This document shows, piece by piece, positions 26,677 to 38,759 of a DNA stretch of 64,000 nt (its first letter is position 1; each line of letters opens with the position of its first letter). Position numbers and translations under genes: made by a program. This stretch comes from Plantago major (lineage: Eukaryota > Streptophyta > Magnoliopsida > Lamiales > Plantaginaceae), in NCBI GenBank assembly GCA_026545765.1, contig JAIFAC010000317.1, positions 1-64,000 on the forward strand, in the 5' to 3' direction. The notes beneath the pieces are model-generated. The model was not told where the DNA came from. It worked only from the letters and a program-made list of their open reading frames with translations, and did no database searches.

Positions 26677-29600
26677 CTATGTTTTAAAAGCCGGAACCGG
26701 AGGTTGAGCCGGCCACCCTCCAAAAAAGGTTGAACCGGGTCGGACCGGTTCACCCGGATAGAGCCGGTATGACGTCACACACACACACACACATATATAC
26801 ATAAAGATTCAAATCATCATAAAAATGACATCAAACCATTAAGTCATCCACATTACAATCATAAAATGCTAAAATCCCAAAGATCAAACTTAACAATAAT
26901 ACGAGAGTTCAAAGCATAATTAGAATGTCTTAAGGTTGCAAAAGAAATAAAAGTGAACAACTAATGTCAAATGGCGCCATCATTTGGTGCATCATCCTCG
27001 TCCAACAAGTTCTCAATGCCATCCAAGCCTATGTTTCTAAAGTTGTCCAAATCAACATCATCGTTCTCATTTGTTGCAACATTTTCTGCATTTCCTAAAT
27101 ACAAAATATATAGATTATATAATGACCAACAAAATGAATAACTAATAAATTGAACGTATAAACCCAATGGAAAACTCAAAATATACATAACAATTAACTA
27201 GTACCTCTCAAAGTTGTGGATTGTGAAGCATCACCATCACTACTTGGAATAGGTGTTACCATAAGTTCACCTTCTTGACCTTCAATGTCATCATCAACAA
27301 TCCAAGAATCCACCTTATCGATGCATTCATAATCAAGTGGATCAAACATGTCCATTTTATTTTTACAACTACAATTACAAAGGGAAAAGTAATTTTGAGT
27401 TAGGAATCATAATGACTAATCCAAGATTAATAAAACAAAATGATCACATATACAAAGATAGACATACGTACCGATCTTGCAAGCGCAAATTGTAATTGAC
27501 ATAAACAAGATAATTCAACCTTTCATGCTCCAATCTATTCCTCTTCTTAGTATGAATGCGCTCAAATACACTCCAGACGCCACACCCTAAGAAGATGATG
27601 TTTGACTCAAAATTCTCACCAAGCTTCAGAATCTATGGAGGTGCCCATACTTCCACCATTCATCTTAAGAAAACGTATTTGAAAATAAGTAACAAACACA
27701 TATACATTAACAAAAGTTACAATATTCCAATAGGTATCGATAATTATAAGTTGACATAATATACAAAATGTAAAACAACATACCTGGAGAACTGGTTTTT
27801 GATGAAGCCCTAGCTAATGCATTTGAAAATGAACCCATACCTCACGAAATGTGGCAATCTCATCGATTACTTTAGATCTTTATAATAGTCTTCAAGGATC
27901 AAAAGCAAACCCGAGAAAGCTTGAGAAGGTATCAATGATCGATCATACCGAAATGCAGATTCAACCAATAAGCGCCCATGAAGAGGCAAATTCAACATTC
28001 TTTCAAACCTTTCATCAATAACATTCACAAATGGGCTATACTTAACTTCATCACCTTTGAATAGCTCTTTATTCCTCTAATGGCTCTCTCCAACCCTCAT
28101 AAACATAGCCTAAAGAAGGCTTCTCATCCGTGTCACAAATGCGCAAGTCGATAAGAGGTTCCAAAATCTTCACCACAACATTGCAATTACTCCAAAACCC
28201 GCTCAAGACCACTTCTCTAATCGCCTTACCTTTGTCATTGTTACAATTTTCACGAAACTCGTGGATACAAAACCAAGGCCTCCAAATCGCTTCTATGCTC
28301 ATAAAGACTCTTCAAGGCAATGAAATTTGTACCAAACCTAGTAGTCGCAGCTCAACTATTTCAAATCCATCCAGGTCTAGCTCTCAACCAACCAAGACAC
28401 CATTTGTTGTTGTAAAAGAAGCTAGATATTTTAGAGCCAAACATGATGAAACCGATGTGAACTTGCCAATATCTTCCAAAATCAAATTCAGACAATGAGC
28501 AGAACATGGTGACCAATAAATTTTTGGATATCTCTCATTCAACAACTTTCCAACACCCTTATAGTTAGCCAGATTATCGCCATTAGATGAACAACATTAT
28601 CGTGCCCTACAATCTCCACTATACTTGCAAAAGATCACGCAAAAGTGTGGAACTTGACTTGACACGTGATGCATCAAAAGACTTAATAAATGACACACCA
28701 TAGCGACTATAAACTAAAAAGTTTATCAAAGGCCGCCATTCGATCTTTCCATCCATCCCCATTATCAGACACCCACTATCAATCCATTTAGCACGAAGTG
28801 CGTCAATAGACAATGTAACTGATGTTTTAGCCTCTTTCAACAATGGAACTCTCAAAGCATGATAATTAGGAGGAGTATAGCCAGAACCCATAGACGCTAC
28901 CTTCTCCATAGCGGGTCTAAAAAACATAGAATTCACAGCATTTATAGGTATGCAAGCATCATAAAACCAATTTGCCAAAGCCATATCAGTGTCATGCTTT
29001 CTTTCTTTAATTTGCCATGCACATTTTAAGCTAGGTTGAGAAAGATTTACTGTTGCACCAGGCATCTTAAAGTTTCCAACAGTTTTTTTCCTTTTATTCG
29101 CAGCATCAGCACTCAAATCATTTGGCAATAAGATTTCAACTTCTTCTCCAAATTTATATCACAAGTATCCGGTTTGCCTCTATTCTTTTTAGAGTTTGCA
29201 TGTTCATCTATTAACCTTCTCATTGCAATTATAACATCAGGTGGAACACTACGACAACTAGTAACATTTCCAGTTATTTGAGCTAAGTGTTCTTTCATCC
29301 TATGGATACCTCCACCACCAAATCTTTTATGACAAAAATTACATTCAAGAGTGATCTTCTTACCGACATCGTTACATCGGAATATGCTCCCAAGCCGGAT
29401 CCTGCTTTTGTTGGACATTAGCAAAGGTTGCTCAGATCACCGATGTTGCCGATCGAGTCAAGGAGTAGAAGCAACTCCAGATGGTACGGCATGGGATGCT
29501 GATTGAGAAGACTCCATACGCGCTGAGAATCAACACAACAAATGAGCAACATAACAAAATCGAAGTCGAAGTGCCAATTAAGAACAATTATAGAACAAGA

Positions 29601-30227
29601 ATTTGAAGGAAAAAAATCCACGTCGGTCCTTTACGCAAAACTCAAAATCCAATCACTTTCACAACATTATTCCATCTATCTGTTGAAAATTTTTAACTTA
29701 ACTATATGCCTGCAAAGTCGCAAACCGAATGGAAGAAGCAGAAGCACCAGCAGAAGAAAAAAAATCAAACCGAAACAAGAAGCAACGTACCTGTCAGAAG
29801 TAGAACGGAAGAGATGGAAGCTAAACCGGCATAGAACTGAACGGAAGAGATCGAATGGAAGAAGCAGAAGAACTGAAGAACCGGTAGAAGCCGATCGAAC
29901 TGAAGAAGAAGCAGAAGAACTGAAGAACCAGCAGAAGGTATCGAATTTAAGAAGAAGCGTAAGAATCAAGAACTAAGGTAAGCGATCCGAAGATCAAATC
30001 GATTCTGCAAATCGAAGAAGGAAAGGGTTTTTTTCTTTTTTGGGGTTTTGCCGTTTTGCAAAACAAATTTCAAAAAATTTTTTTTTAAATACCTGCACTG
30101 CTGAATCCCAAGGGTCACCGGCCCAACCTGCTTTTGGGCTGCCTTAAGGTCGTTTTTTAGCCCTATTTGGGCCGTCTAATATAGCGGGAAACCGATCAAT
30201 CGGTCGGACCCGAATTTTAAAACATAG
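26677..30227 (-). mobile_element. hAT transposon with intact ends
   Basis: 3,551 bp, bounded by perfect 13-bp inverted ends CTATGTTTTAAAA and a perfect 8-bp target duplication CTATATAA (26669-26676 and 30228-30235), the length diagnostic of hAT. Subterminal CCGG-rich words (GCCGGAACCGG, GGTCGGACCCG) lie at both ends. The transposase gene is on the minus strand and is decayed. The ends remain intact, so it could in principle still be moved by a transposase supplied elsewhere. Confidence 0.95.
26967..29517 (-). pseudogene. hAT transposase (BED finger, DUF659, dimerisation domain), broken
   Basis: Read on the minus strand. The start MESSQSASHAVPSG at 29517 soon meets stops. A BED-type zinc finger follows (CNFCHKRF then HRMKEH, about 29360-29270). 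A DUF659 region follows (NWFYDACIPINAVNS, LRVPLLKEAK, INFLVYSRYGVSF; 29040-28620), in which the expected conserved DGW segment reads MGMDGKIEW. Frameshifted pieces continue (GVGKLLNERYPKIYWSPCSAHC, about 28560-28500; 28302-28069). The C-terminal dimerisation region reads FERIHTKKRNRLEHERLNYL near 27550-27490. Two introns fit GT-AG: about 27363-27472 and 27095-27204. The last exon is acidic (DDVDLDNF ... DEDDAPND). Multiple frameshifts and stops make it non-functional. Confidence 0.88.
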
Positions 30228-30309
30228 CTATATAACGTTATAATATTACTCTCCTTAAAACCTGTGCATGAACAGTAACGTGGACAGCTTATCCGGGACA
30301 GATGGAGTA

Positions 30310-33300
30310 TGTTGTTTGCATGATCTATTCACAACTGACGTGGAATATTCTAACACGACCCCTCACAAGTAGGCCGCTTAGCCTCCTACACGTGAAATCA
30401 TAATAGCTCTTTGGGCAAGTTTAAATTATCATCGCACGCACCCATCATCAACTCTACCGCTTAATACCATATTAAGTTGACCATCATCCCCTTAAAAGTC
30501 CTTATTATGAAGAGAAAGTTATCAACTTTATACGTTGTCAGATTATCTATTCATGTCGATGCGATATTCTAACACCGTCCGTTGAGAGACCGAAAGAATA
30601 TATCCAAAAATATTTATAGTTTTAACTAAAAATACATCAATGATATACATGAAATTAAATAAGATGTTCATTCATAAAACATTACCGATATAATTTAAAA
30701 CATTATATTTATATTTAAAATTATTAGTTCGTCTCTCACGTACATGAATAATGCTGGTCTTTTCGAAGCTTTTGTGTTTATTCTTTACCATAATGCAAGT
30801 TGGTGTGATGTAATTATACAATCAACAATACAGTGGCAATTGATTACTAATCACCTTATCAATTAGCGTACACTTTTAATTGGTTTATTTAAAATATAAT
30901 AAATAGTTAATAAATCCATTTAAATTTGTTGCCCTAAAAGACTTACTCATTCTTTGAATTAGAAGGTGATATTGTCCACACTATAGTACTTGCAATTGGT
31001 GTATACCATAAGTTAGAGCAAGGGGTCGGGATCCTTTTTTCGTGTTTAACTTTGTCTCCCACGTTTATACACACGGAAATTGAAATGGATTAGCATTGAC
31101 GTGAATATATTGCTCAAAGCTATCAACCTTTAGTACGTACTTTGGGACATTTATTCGTAGCCTTTACTTTTTATAATCTTATCGGGTATTCACAAAAATC
31201 TCACCATAACATTACAAATCTACCGCGTAAAATGCATGCTTCACTCATTCGTTCCAACTCCATTTTAGCACATGTTCTTTTTTTTTCTTCCCTGAGTATC
31301 ACTTTTTTTCAGTAATCTTATCCTCCATGGCTCTATCCTCACTAATAGTCCACGGATTAAAAAGCAAGAGGAAAAGGCAAAAGGAAGAAATTTCGTAAAT
31401 TACTCAAACTATCTCACAACAAATGTCACGTTTAATTTTAAACACGGTTTTTAAAATTATGTACAAAGTGAATTTGTATTGTTATTGAGCCAAATGGTTT
31501 TCTTTCATTTTTTTATCGGCGAACAAACCTAGTTAATTACAAGGAATAACATAAATGATCAATAATACTACAAACTAAAATAATCGAGGATGTGTCTCGC
31601 ACAACTACAAGGCTACAATTATGATTTTGGGCTAACAAGTTATAGCCAAGTTGGAGAAAGAATGGTCACTATGTCGTCTATTATGACTAGACATTCACTT
31701 TGACTAGTCGAGAGTGAGAAGTTGAAATCAAATCATACAGAAACAAACACCGCTAAAATAATACCTCAAACAAACATTAATTCATTGATGTTCCCAGATG
31801 GTCACCAATCTATTTTCTCATGAACTCGAAATCAAGTTTTACCTACAGGTCAAACCAACCCATCTACTCATAAACTTCACAAATTTCAATCGAATACACC
31901 ACGATAAATAACATTGGAACCTCAAGAAATTTCAATCTAGCTAGATCATCACGGTCTAGTTATTTGAGTTATAGCTTGTCAAAAAATTTAAGATACTTTC
32001 CCACCACCCTTATGCTATGTGGATCATCCAAACCCCCGCAAATTGTAATCTCTGTCTTAAATTGTTAGTGCACATTGACAGTTGACTGAGAGTTGACCAA
32101 AAGGAAAGTGGATATTGTTAGAGATGTAAATCGTTTAGCAGAATTGGTCAGTTGTTTACGAAAATTAGCCGGTAGCTCATTACCTAAATGATTTTTATAG
32201 AGATATATTAAATTAATCAGTTGATAAAACTTGATTTTTTACTAAATACAGCATAACAAAACCAGATAAGATAACTTATACTTTTAATATTCTACATTAA
32301 CAAACCAGAGTAAGATGCTGGAAGTGTACAAGTCTCAAGAGCTCCAAGATCTACTGCCATGCTGGAAACTCGAAACAAGAAGAAATCAATTACTCTCCTT
32401 TGAGAGGATGTTAGTTATAACTCAGTCTTTAGTAGTTTGTTTTATTTTTGGCTATGTGTATGTCTGCTTCTCATTGTACTTCAGTTAGTTATCATGTTTA
32501 GATTTCCTGACACAAAGAATCATCAAGACCTGTTCACAGGTTCTTAATTATAAACCCCATGATTTTTTTTTATTTATTTAATAAAGTCCTTTTAATTAAA
32601 AAAAAATTGACTTACAAATATAAATTATCGAAGTTATAAGGTAGTTGATAATCTATCTTATGCTAACTGAAAATACGGATCACGATTCCTGATCTTAATG
32701 ATGTAGGATGTTGTCAATTGTCAAAGGTCAATTCACCCGCGGGGATTCAAGTTTCCCATCTTGAATGTAGCAACAGATAATATATATTCAGCTCCGAGTT
32801 GGGTTCTTTTTCAAAGAAAGAATTTGAAGCTTCGTGAATAATTTGTTTCGGCATTTAAATCACATGTTATTGGTTGAATTTTTTGTATGGAGGAGGAGAA
32901 CAATGGGCTATAATCTAGTATATATTATGTGATACTGATTATCTCACGCTATGATTTATCACCACGTGTTTTTGTCAAGGTCCCAACGTTACATCAGATA
33001 TTAACTACCGCCACCTGATTAAAAAAAAAAAAAAGATGGTTGCCATTTTAAATTGAAGAGTTTTAGTTTTGAATGAAAATAAATAAATACTAGTATAATA
33101 TATAGAGGAGCGGCTAAATTGAGTCGAGAGAACTAGAATTTATGAATGAAAATAATTGAAGGTTATGATGACACAATAATTGGATGTATATAATAAATCA
33201 ATGGAATTAAAATTAGAATTTATGTAATAAAAAAAGTTGAGGTTTATGAAGAAACAATTAATAATTTTCTCTATTTTTAATGGGGTGGGGGTCAGAAACT

Positions 33301-33490
33301 TTTTTAACAACTTCAATTATTTTATTACGTCACTTATAATTATATACTATTGCATACATCTTTTACATTTAAACATTATAATGTATTGCGAAATGACATA
33401 TTTTATGTGAAAGAATGAGCAAGTAGTTGCGTACTTCCAGTAAGAAACATGTTATGCGATGCTTGCTTATTGAAATTGAAAGAGATAGAT
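30310..33490. other. Intergenic stretch without a gene
   Basis: AT-rich, no supportable reading frame. The only feature I would note is the possible LINE tail at 32290-32607. Confidence 0.5.
32290..32607 (+). mobile_element. Possible 3' tail of a LINE
   Basis: A 3'-UTR-like stretch ending in TTTATTTATTTAATAAAG and then an A-rich tail near 32598-32607 resembles 5'-truncated plant L1 ends. No reverse transcriptase sequence and no target duplication is visible, so this is a weak call. Confidence 0.25.
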
Positions 33491-33589
33491 GAGTAAGTAT
33501 AGTAAAAGGAAATATTTTCCTAATCTATAGGAAAATCCGGTTTTCACAATAAAGAACCGGTCAGAAATACTATAAACCGATCAGTAGTT

Positions 33590-33793
33590 TTTATATAAAT
33601 ACCTCAAATAATAACATTCTCTCACAAAAATCCTCACAACTCAACCATCTTTCTCTCTCTACAAAAACCCTAGTGAGAGAAACATCCATATCTCTCTTCA
33701 CTCACTCCATATCCTCCGCCGGAACCACCACCGGAACCACATCCTCCGCCGGAATCACATACTCTGCCGGAAATTATGGTGCTCCAACAAAAC
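33590..33793 (+). promoter_or_regulatory. TATA box and leader of the gene-like unit cut by the CACTA element
   Basis: TATATAAATA at about 33592 is followed about 35 bp later by a CT-rich leader, AAACCCTAG, and Pro/Gly-coding repeats of CCGCCGGAACC type. The CACTA element enters 15 bp after an ATG at 33777. Similar CCGGATTTC repeats resume after the element at 42340-42380, so the inserted element interrupts one transcribed unit. Confidence 0.45.
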
Positions 33794-34729
33794 CACTACA
33801 AGAATTCCTATGTTTAGCCATGGTAAGTTAGCGACGGATTTTATCCGTCGTTAGCTAGCGACGAATCGCTAGCTCTAGCGATGGATAAAATTTGTCGCTA
33901 ACTCTAGCGACGGATAGTCGTATCCGTCGCTAGAATAGTTGACCAAAATTTAAAGAAAATGAAAAAAGAAATAAATAAAAAATGGAATGAAGCTAGCGAC
34001 GGATAGGCGTATCCGTCGCTAGCTATTCTGAACAAACGAGCAGAATGCTCGTCCTCTCCCCCATTTCTTCTTCTTCCTCCATTCTTCTTCCTTTCTTCCT
34101 CCATTTCGCCCACATCGAATCCCGTCCAAATCTCAACCATTTCGGCCATTCTTGGTATCTATTCGAAGCTCGTGAGAGAAGGAGGTCAATTCTACCATCA
34201 ATCTCAAATTCCATCCGCTATTTTCCCCGGATTCGAAGGTAAACCTTACTTTTTAAAATTTGGGGATTTTGTTACTTTGGACTAATTTGAGCAATTGCAT
34301 GTAAATGGAAAGTATGTAGTACTTAGTTTAGTTTATATTAGGTATTGTTTTACATATTGATTGTCAATTTGGATTTTTAGTAGCTAGTTAATTAACTTTT
34401 GAGATGTGCAATTGTTTGAATTGTAAATTAGTATAATGTTAAGTATGTTAACTATGTAGTAGTTTTGATTTAAGTATGTTACGCATGTAGTAGCTAGTTA
34501 ATTAACTTTTGAGATGTGCAATTTTTTGATTTGATAAATTTATACATGTACTAGATTATAGATTATGAGAATTTAATGAAGTGTGTTGATACCATTTGGT
34601 GATTACATTCGTAAAATGCATGTAATTTATAATTTATAAATTTGTATTAAAGGGTTGGAATGCTTTATTTGTAATGGGAATTTTGGTAAGAGACAAAAAC
34701 TTTATAACATGCAAGAAATGGAAATCTAG

Positions 34730-35065
34730 TTGAAAAAATACGATCTAATCAATTCAGACGTTAAGTTATATAATCATCCAATGAACACCGATCGTTCATG
34801 GATGTACCGTCGTACTCTAAATGACAGAGTTCAATTGAATTATGTAAAAGGGGTTGAAGGAAACACGATAAAGTGTGCTTCCACATTTGAAACATTCAGA
34901 AACAAGGCAGCACCGTCCATGACATATGATCAATGGAGGGAGAGGCGGGGGTTGGGGCCGCCTATTGAAATCATAGACGGTTGTCGGAACATGTGCATGT
35001 TGTATTGGGAGGAGGATGTAGATCTGATGGAATGCTATTTCTGTGGTAGGACGCGGTTCACGTGA
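34730..35065 (+). pseudogene. Partial duplicate of the tnpD N-terminus
   Basis: A 111-residue open frame starting with a transposase-associated domain (TDRSWMYRRTLNDRVQLNYV) and ending with the CMLYWEEDVDLMECYFCGR segment. The same two modules occur again downstream: SWMYQRIVNGRVLPSFVEGV at about 35336-35395 and CMIYWEKDKDLLKCKFCGK at about 36038-36094. So this is a shortened second copy joining modules that are further apart in the main gene. Confidence 0.75.
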
Positions 35066-37758
35066 CGAGCAGGGGGTTGCAAGAGGATAATGAGTTTTAT
35101 CCGTTTTGTCTTTAGGCTTGTATAACTAGTAATTAGTAGTTGATATATAAAACCAAACATTATGCTCAAATTGAAGCTAGTATAACTTATATTATGTAAG
35201 GTCGTTGACGTGTTTTCAAGCTTGGGGTTGTGAAATTGATTTATTATCATAATGTTTGTAAGTATGAGTTTAATTAGCTTAATAAATGACAGACCTCGAT
35301 CTAATCAATTCAAACCTGTGGTAGGTCGTTGACTTCATGGATGTACCAAAGGATAGTTAATGGCAGAGTTTTACCTAGTTTTGTGGAAGGGGTTGATGCC
35401 TTCGTTGCTTTTGCACCCATACGTACTACTTGTTCGAGTGGGGGATGATGAAGTGCCCTCGCACCCAAAGATAAATGTAGGAATAAGCAATTTTTGCCTC
35501 GTAAATGGTAGTGGAACACTTGAAACGTAAGGGTTTGTAGAAGAGTATGAGGTATGGACTTCTCATGGTGACACATACAAGCCGCTCATGGATTATGAGA
35601 ATTTGGGGAAGCTAAAAGAAAGCAGAAATCGTGATGGAAGTACTAAAAATACTTCTACATTTGATGCTAATAATGATCATGAACGGTTGAGCAAATGGTA
35701 TATGATCTTGGGTCCGTAGTTCATGGACACCAGGAGCCAAGAATCGAGGGGATGGGAGGAGCCTCAATCTCGAGGATCGTGTGTTCTTCGACTTGATGGA
35801 ATCCGCAAAGAAGCCGGTTTATCCGGGGTGCAAGCACACCGAATTGTCATTGTTGGCTCGGCTAATGAGTTGTAAGGCTAATGGCCAGCAATCTGAATCG
35901 AGCTTCAATGAATGGGTACAAGTAATGTCGGAGCTTTGTCCAGAACCAAACCTAGTTCCCACCAACTTTTACCAGGCGAAGAAAAAGATGCGAGGGATGG
36001 GGTTGCCCATGGAAACCATAGATTGTTGTGATGATATGTGCATGATTTATTGGGAGAAGGATAAAGATCTATTGAAGTGCAAGTTTTGTGGTAAGGACCG
36101 CACAAGCTGCTATAAGGAGGGCGCCTCAAAGAAACGTCAGAAGAAAAATCTCCCACATAAGAAAATGTGGTATTTCCCTCTAGCACCTCGTTTGAAGATG
36201 TTGTACGCTTCAAGTGCTTGTGCTGATAAAATGCGGTGGCACAAGGAGAGCGTAATCCCGGTAGAGGGTAGAATGGAGCATCCATCAGACTCACCCGCAT
36301 GGAAACACTTCGACGAGAGCTATCCGGAGTTTACAGCGGAGCCTAGAAATGTACGATTGGGCCTTTGTACGGATAGTTTTAACCCCTTTGGAAGTGACCG
36401 GAAGTACTCTTGTTGGCCAGTTATGCTGACACCGTACAACCTGTCCCCCGGTGAGTGCATGAAGAAACCGTTCATGTTCTTGACTGCTTTGGTGCCCGGT
36501 CCATATGATCCAGGACAGAAGGTGAATGTGTTCTTGCAGCCCCTAATCAAGGAGCTGATCGAGTTGTGGGAAAAAGGTATCCCAGCATATGATGTTTCAA
36601 CAAAGAAGAACTTCAACTTGAGAGCAACACTACTGTGGACCGTGAGTGATTTTCTAGCTTACTCCATGCTATCTGGAAGGAAAACCACGGGCTTTAATGC
36701 TTTTCCACATTGTTTGTACGACAGTAGTGCATTTAGGCTGAAGGAGAGCGGAAAGGAATGTTGGTTTGATCATCGTAGGTTTCTACCAAAGGATCATCCG
36801 TCCAGGAAGAACAAGGCTCAATTCTTGAAGGGTCGAGTAGAAATGAAAGGGCCCCGACAAGACTTCATCGCATGACATACTTGCAAAGATAGATAGTCGG
36901 TCTTATGAAAGTAGTCAACTTGGGTGAGAAGCATAACGATAAAATTAGCAAAAATTGTGGATGGAAGAAGAGAAGCATCTTCGGGACTCGCTTTATCGAG
37001 CACTCTTCTTATCCGTCACAACTTGGATTTCATGCACATTGAGAAGAACGTGTTCGAAAACTGCTTCAACACGATTTGCAACATTAAAGGGAAAACAAAG
37101 GATACCGTTAAATCTAGATCTGAGTTGGATACATTTTGTAATAGGCCTGAGTTGACAAAGCGGAATGATAAGGGACTGTGGCCCAAGACAGCCTACACAA
37201 TTGACATTGAAGCTAGGAACAAACTGTTCGATTGGGTGAGGGGATTGAAGTTCCCCGACAGTTATGCATCGAACTTGGGAGGGTGTGTGGATTTGAAGAA
37301 GACAAAGATGTATGGGATGAAGAGCCACGATTGCCATGTGTTCATGGAGAGGATTCTCCCTGTTGCATTTCGAGAACTACTACCTAAGCCTATATGGAGC
37401 GCTCTCACCGATCTGAGCTTATTTTTCAAGAATTTATGCTCAAGGGTGCTTGAGGATGAAGTGTTAGCAAATCTTGAAAGTAACATACCATTGATTCTAT
37501 GCAAGCTCGAGCGTATCTTTCCACCGAGCTTCTTTGATTCTATGGAGCACTTGCCGGTTCACCTCCCACATGAAGCGAGACTTGCTGGACCGGTTCAGTA
37601 TCGATGGATGTATCCATTTGAGAGGTGTGTAATGAAGACATCCATTTACTTAAAATTTTCTTTATTCCCAAGGAACATTATCTTACCTAAATATATATAC
37701 AACTTACAGGTACTTGGGAAAATTGAAGAAGTACGTTAGCAACAAAGGTAAGCCTGAG

Positions 37759-38759
37759 CACTAAAAATTGGTCAGAGCGACGGATAGATCCGTCACATAG
37801 TTATCTATCCGTCGCCTCAGCCTCCTCGGCGACGGATAGAAAATCCGCCGCCTAATCGAGTGGCGACGATAACAATCCGTCACCAATTCATGACGATTTG
37901 ATTGACCAATTTTTTTTTTTTAAATTGATAATGGAGCGACGGATAGATCTATCCGTCGCCCCATTTCTATTTTTTTTTAAAAAAATAAAATCTGTATTCG
38001 AATTTTTATATTCGTATACGGATTAATTCGTATACAATTTGTATTCGTATACGAGATATTGATTTGTATTCGTATACGGATTAATTTGTATTCGAATTTT
38101 TATATTCGTATCCAATTTGTATTCGTACGGTGCGGTGGTGGTGGGAGGAGAAAGGTGGTGGTGGGGTGGTGGTGTTGGTGTTGGTGGGTGGAGGAAAGGT
38201 GGTGGGGGCTGGGTGGTGGTGGGGGGAGGAGAGTGGTGGTGGCAGGGTGGTGGTGGTGGGAGGAGAGAGGTGGTGGCAGGGTGGTGGTGGAGATGGTGGT
38301 GGTGCGGTGGTGGTGGGAGGAGAGAGGTGGTGGTGGTGGTGGAGATGGTGGTGGAGGAGGTGGTGGTGGTGGATGGTGGTGGTGGAGGAGAAAGGTGGTG
38401 GAAGGAGAAAGGTGGTGGTGGGAGGAGGAGGAGAGGAGAAATGGAGGAGAAGTGGTGGAGGAAAGGAGGTGGTGGAGGAGATATATGGTTTTTTTTTAGG
38501 CTTTTAGCGACGGATAGATCTAGATCTATCCGTCGCTAACGTTTTTTTTATTTTTATTTTCCGGCTATAGCGACGGATAGATCTATCCGTCGCTAATTTT
38601 TTTTTTTTTTTTAAATCTTGGTCAACGTTCTGTAGCGACGGATAAGTTTTATCCGTCGCCAAACGGGGCGACGGATTCAATTAGCGATCCGTCGCTACAG
38701 GGGCGACGGATAAAATCCGTCGCCCCTTTCCGTCCCGTTACAGCAGAATTCTTGTAGTG
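37759..38759 (-). mobile_element. Non-autonomous CACTA element nested in tnpD
   Basis: 1,001 bp, left end CACTAAAAATTGG, right end GAATTCTTGTAGTG, with the 3-bp duplication GAG (37756-37758 and 38760-38762). Both ends are packed with GCGACGGATA words. The middle holds a GTATTCGTATACG repeat block (37985-38130) and a GGTGG low-complexity block (38128-38480) with no real gene. The right end shares 14 bp with the left end of the host element, so it is the same family, lying inverted. Removing it with one GAG restores the host reading frame exactly. Confidence 0.95.
38128..38480. repeat. GGTGG/GGAGG low-complexity block
   Basis: Strand-asymmetric G-rich tract of GGTGGT and GGAGGA words. The Gly/Trp-rich reading frames in it are compositional artefacts. 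Confidence 0.9.

Larger units (their letters stand above)
26474..30309. mobile_element. Stowaway-like MITE split by a hAT insertion
   Basis: The left end CTCCTTCCGTCCCACAAAAG and the inverse of the right end CTCCATCTGTCCCGGATAAG form terminal repeats of about 28 bp bordered by TA. Without the hAT element and one 8-bp duplication the MITE would be about 277 bp. The break falls cleanly at the hAT target duplication. Confidence 0.85.

Noticed and set aside
29542..29976. 144-residue plus-strand Arg/Glu-rich ORF in the hAT element
   Set aside because: Antisense to the leader of the transposase gene, composed of GAAGAAGC-type repeats; no domain.
38059..38539. Overlapping Gly/Trp/Arg-rich ORFs of 125-146 residues
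   Set aside because: They are translations of the GGTGG/GGAGG low-complexity block in all three frames, with no domain.
33794..38759. One CACTA element from 33794 to 38759, because the two ends share CACTACAAGAATTC in inverse orientation
   Set aside because: Flanking triplets differ (AAC against GAG), the tnpD frame continues across 38760, and GAG pairs with 37756-37758, so the right end belongs to the inner element.
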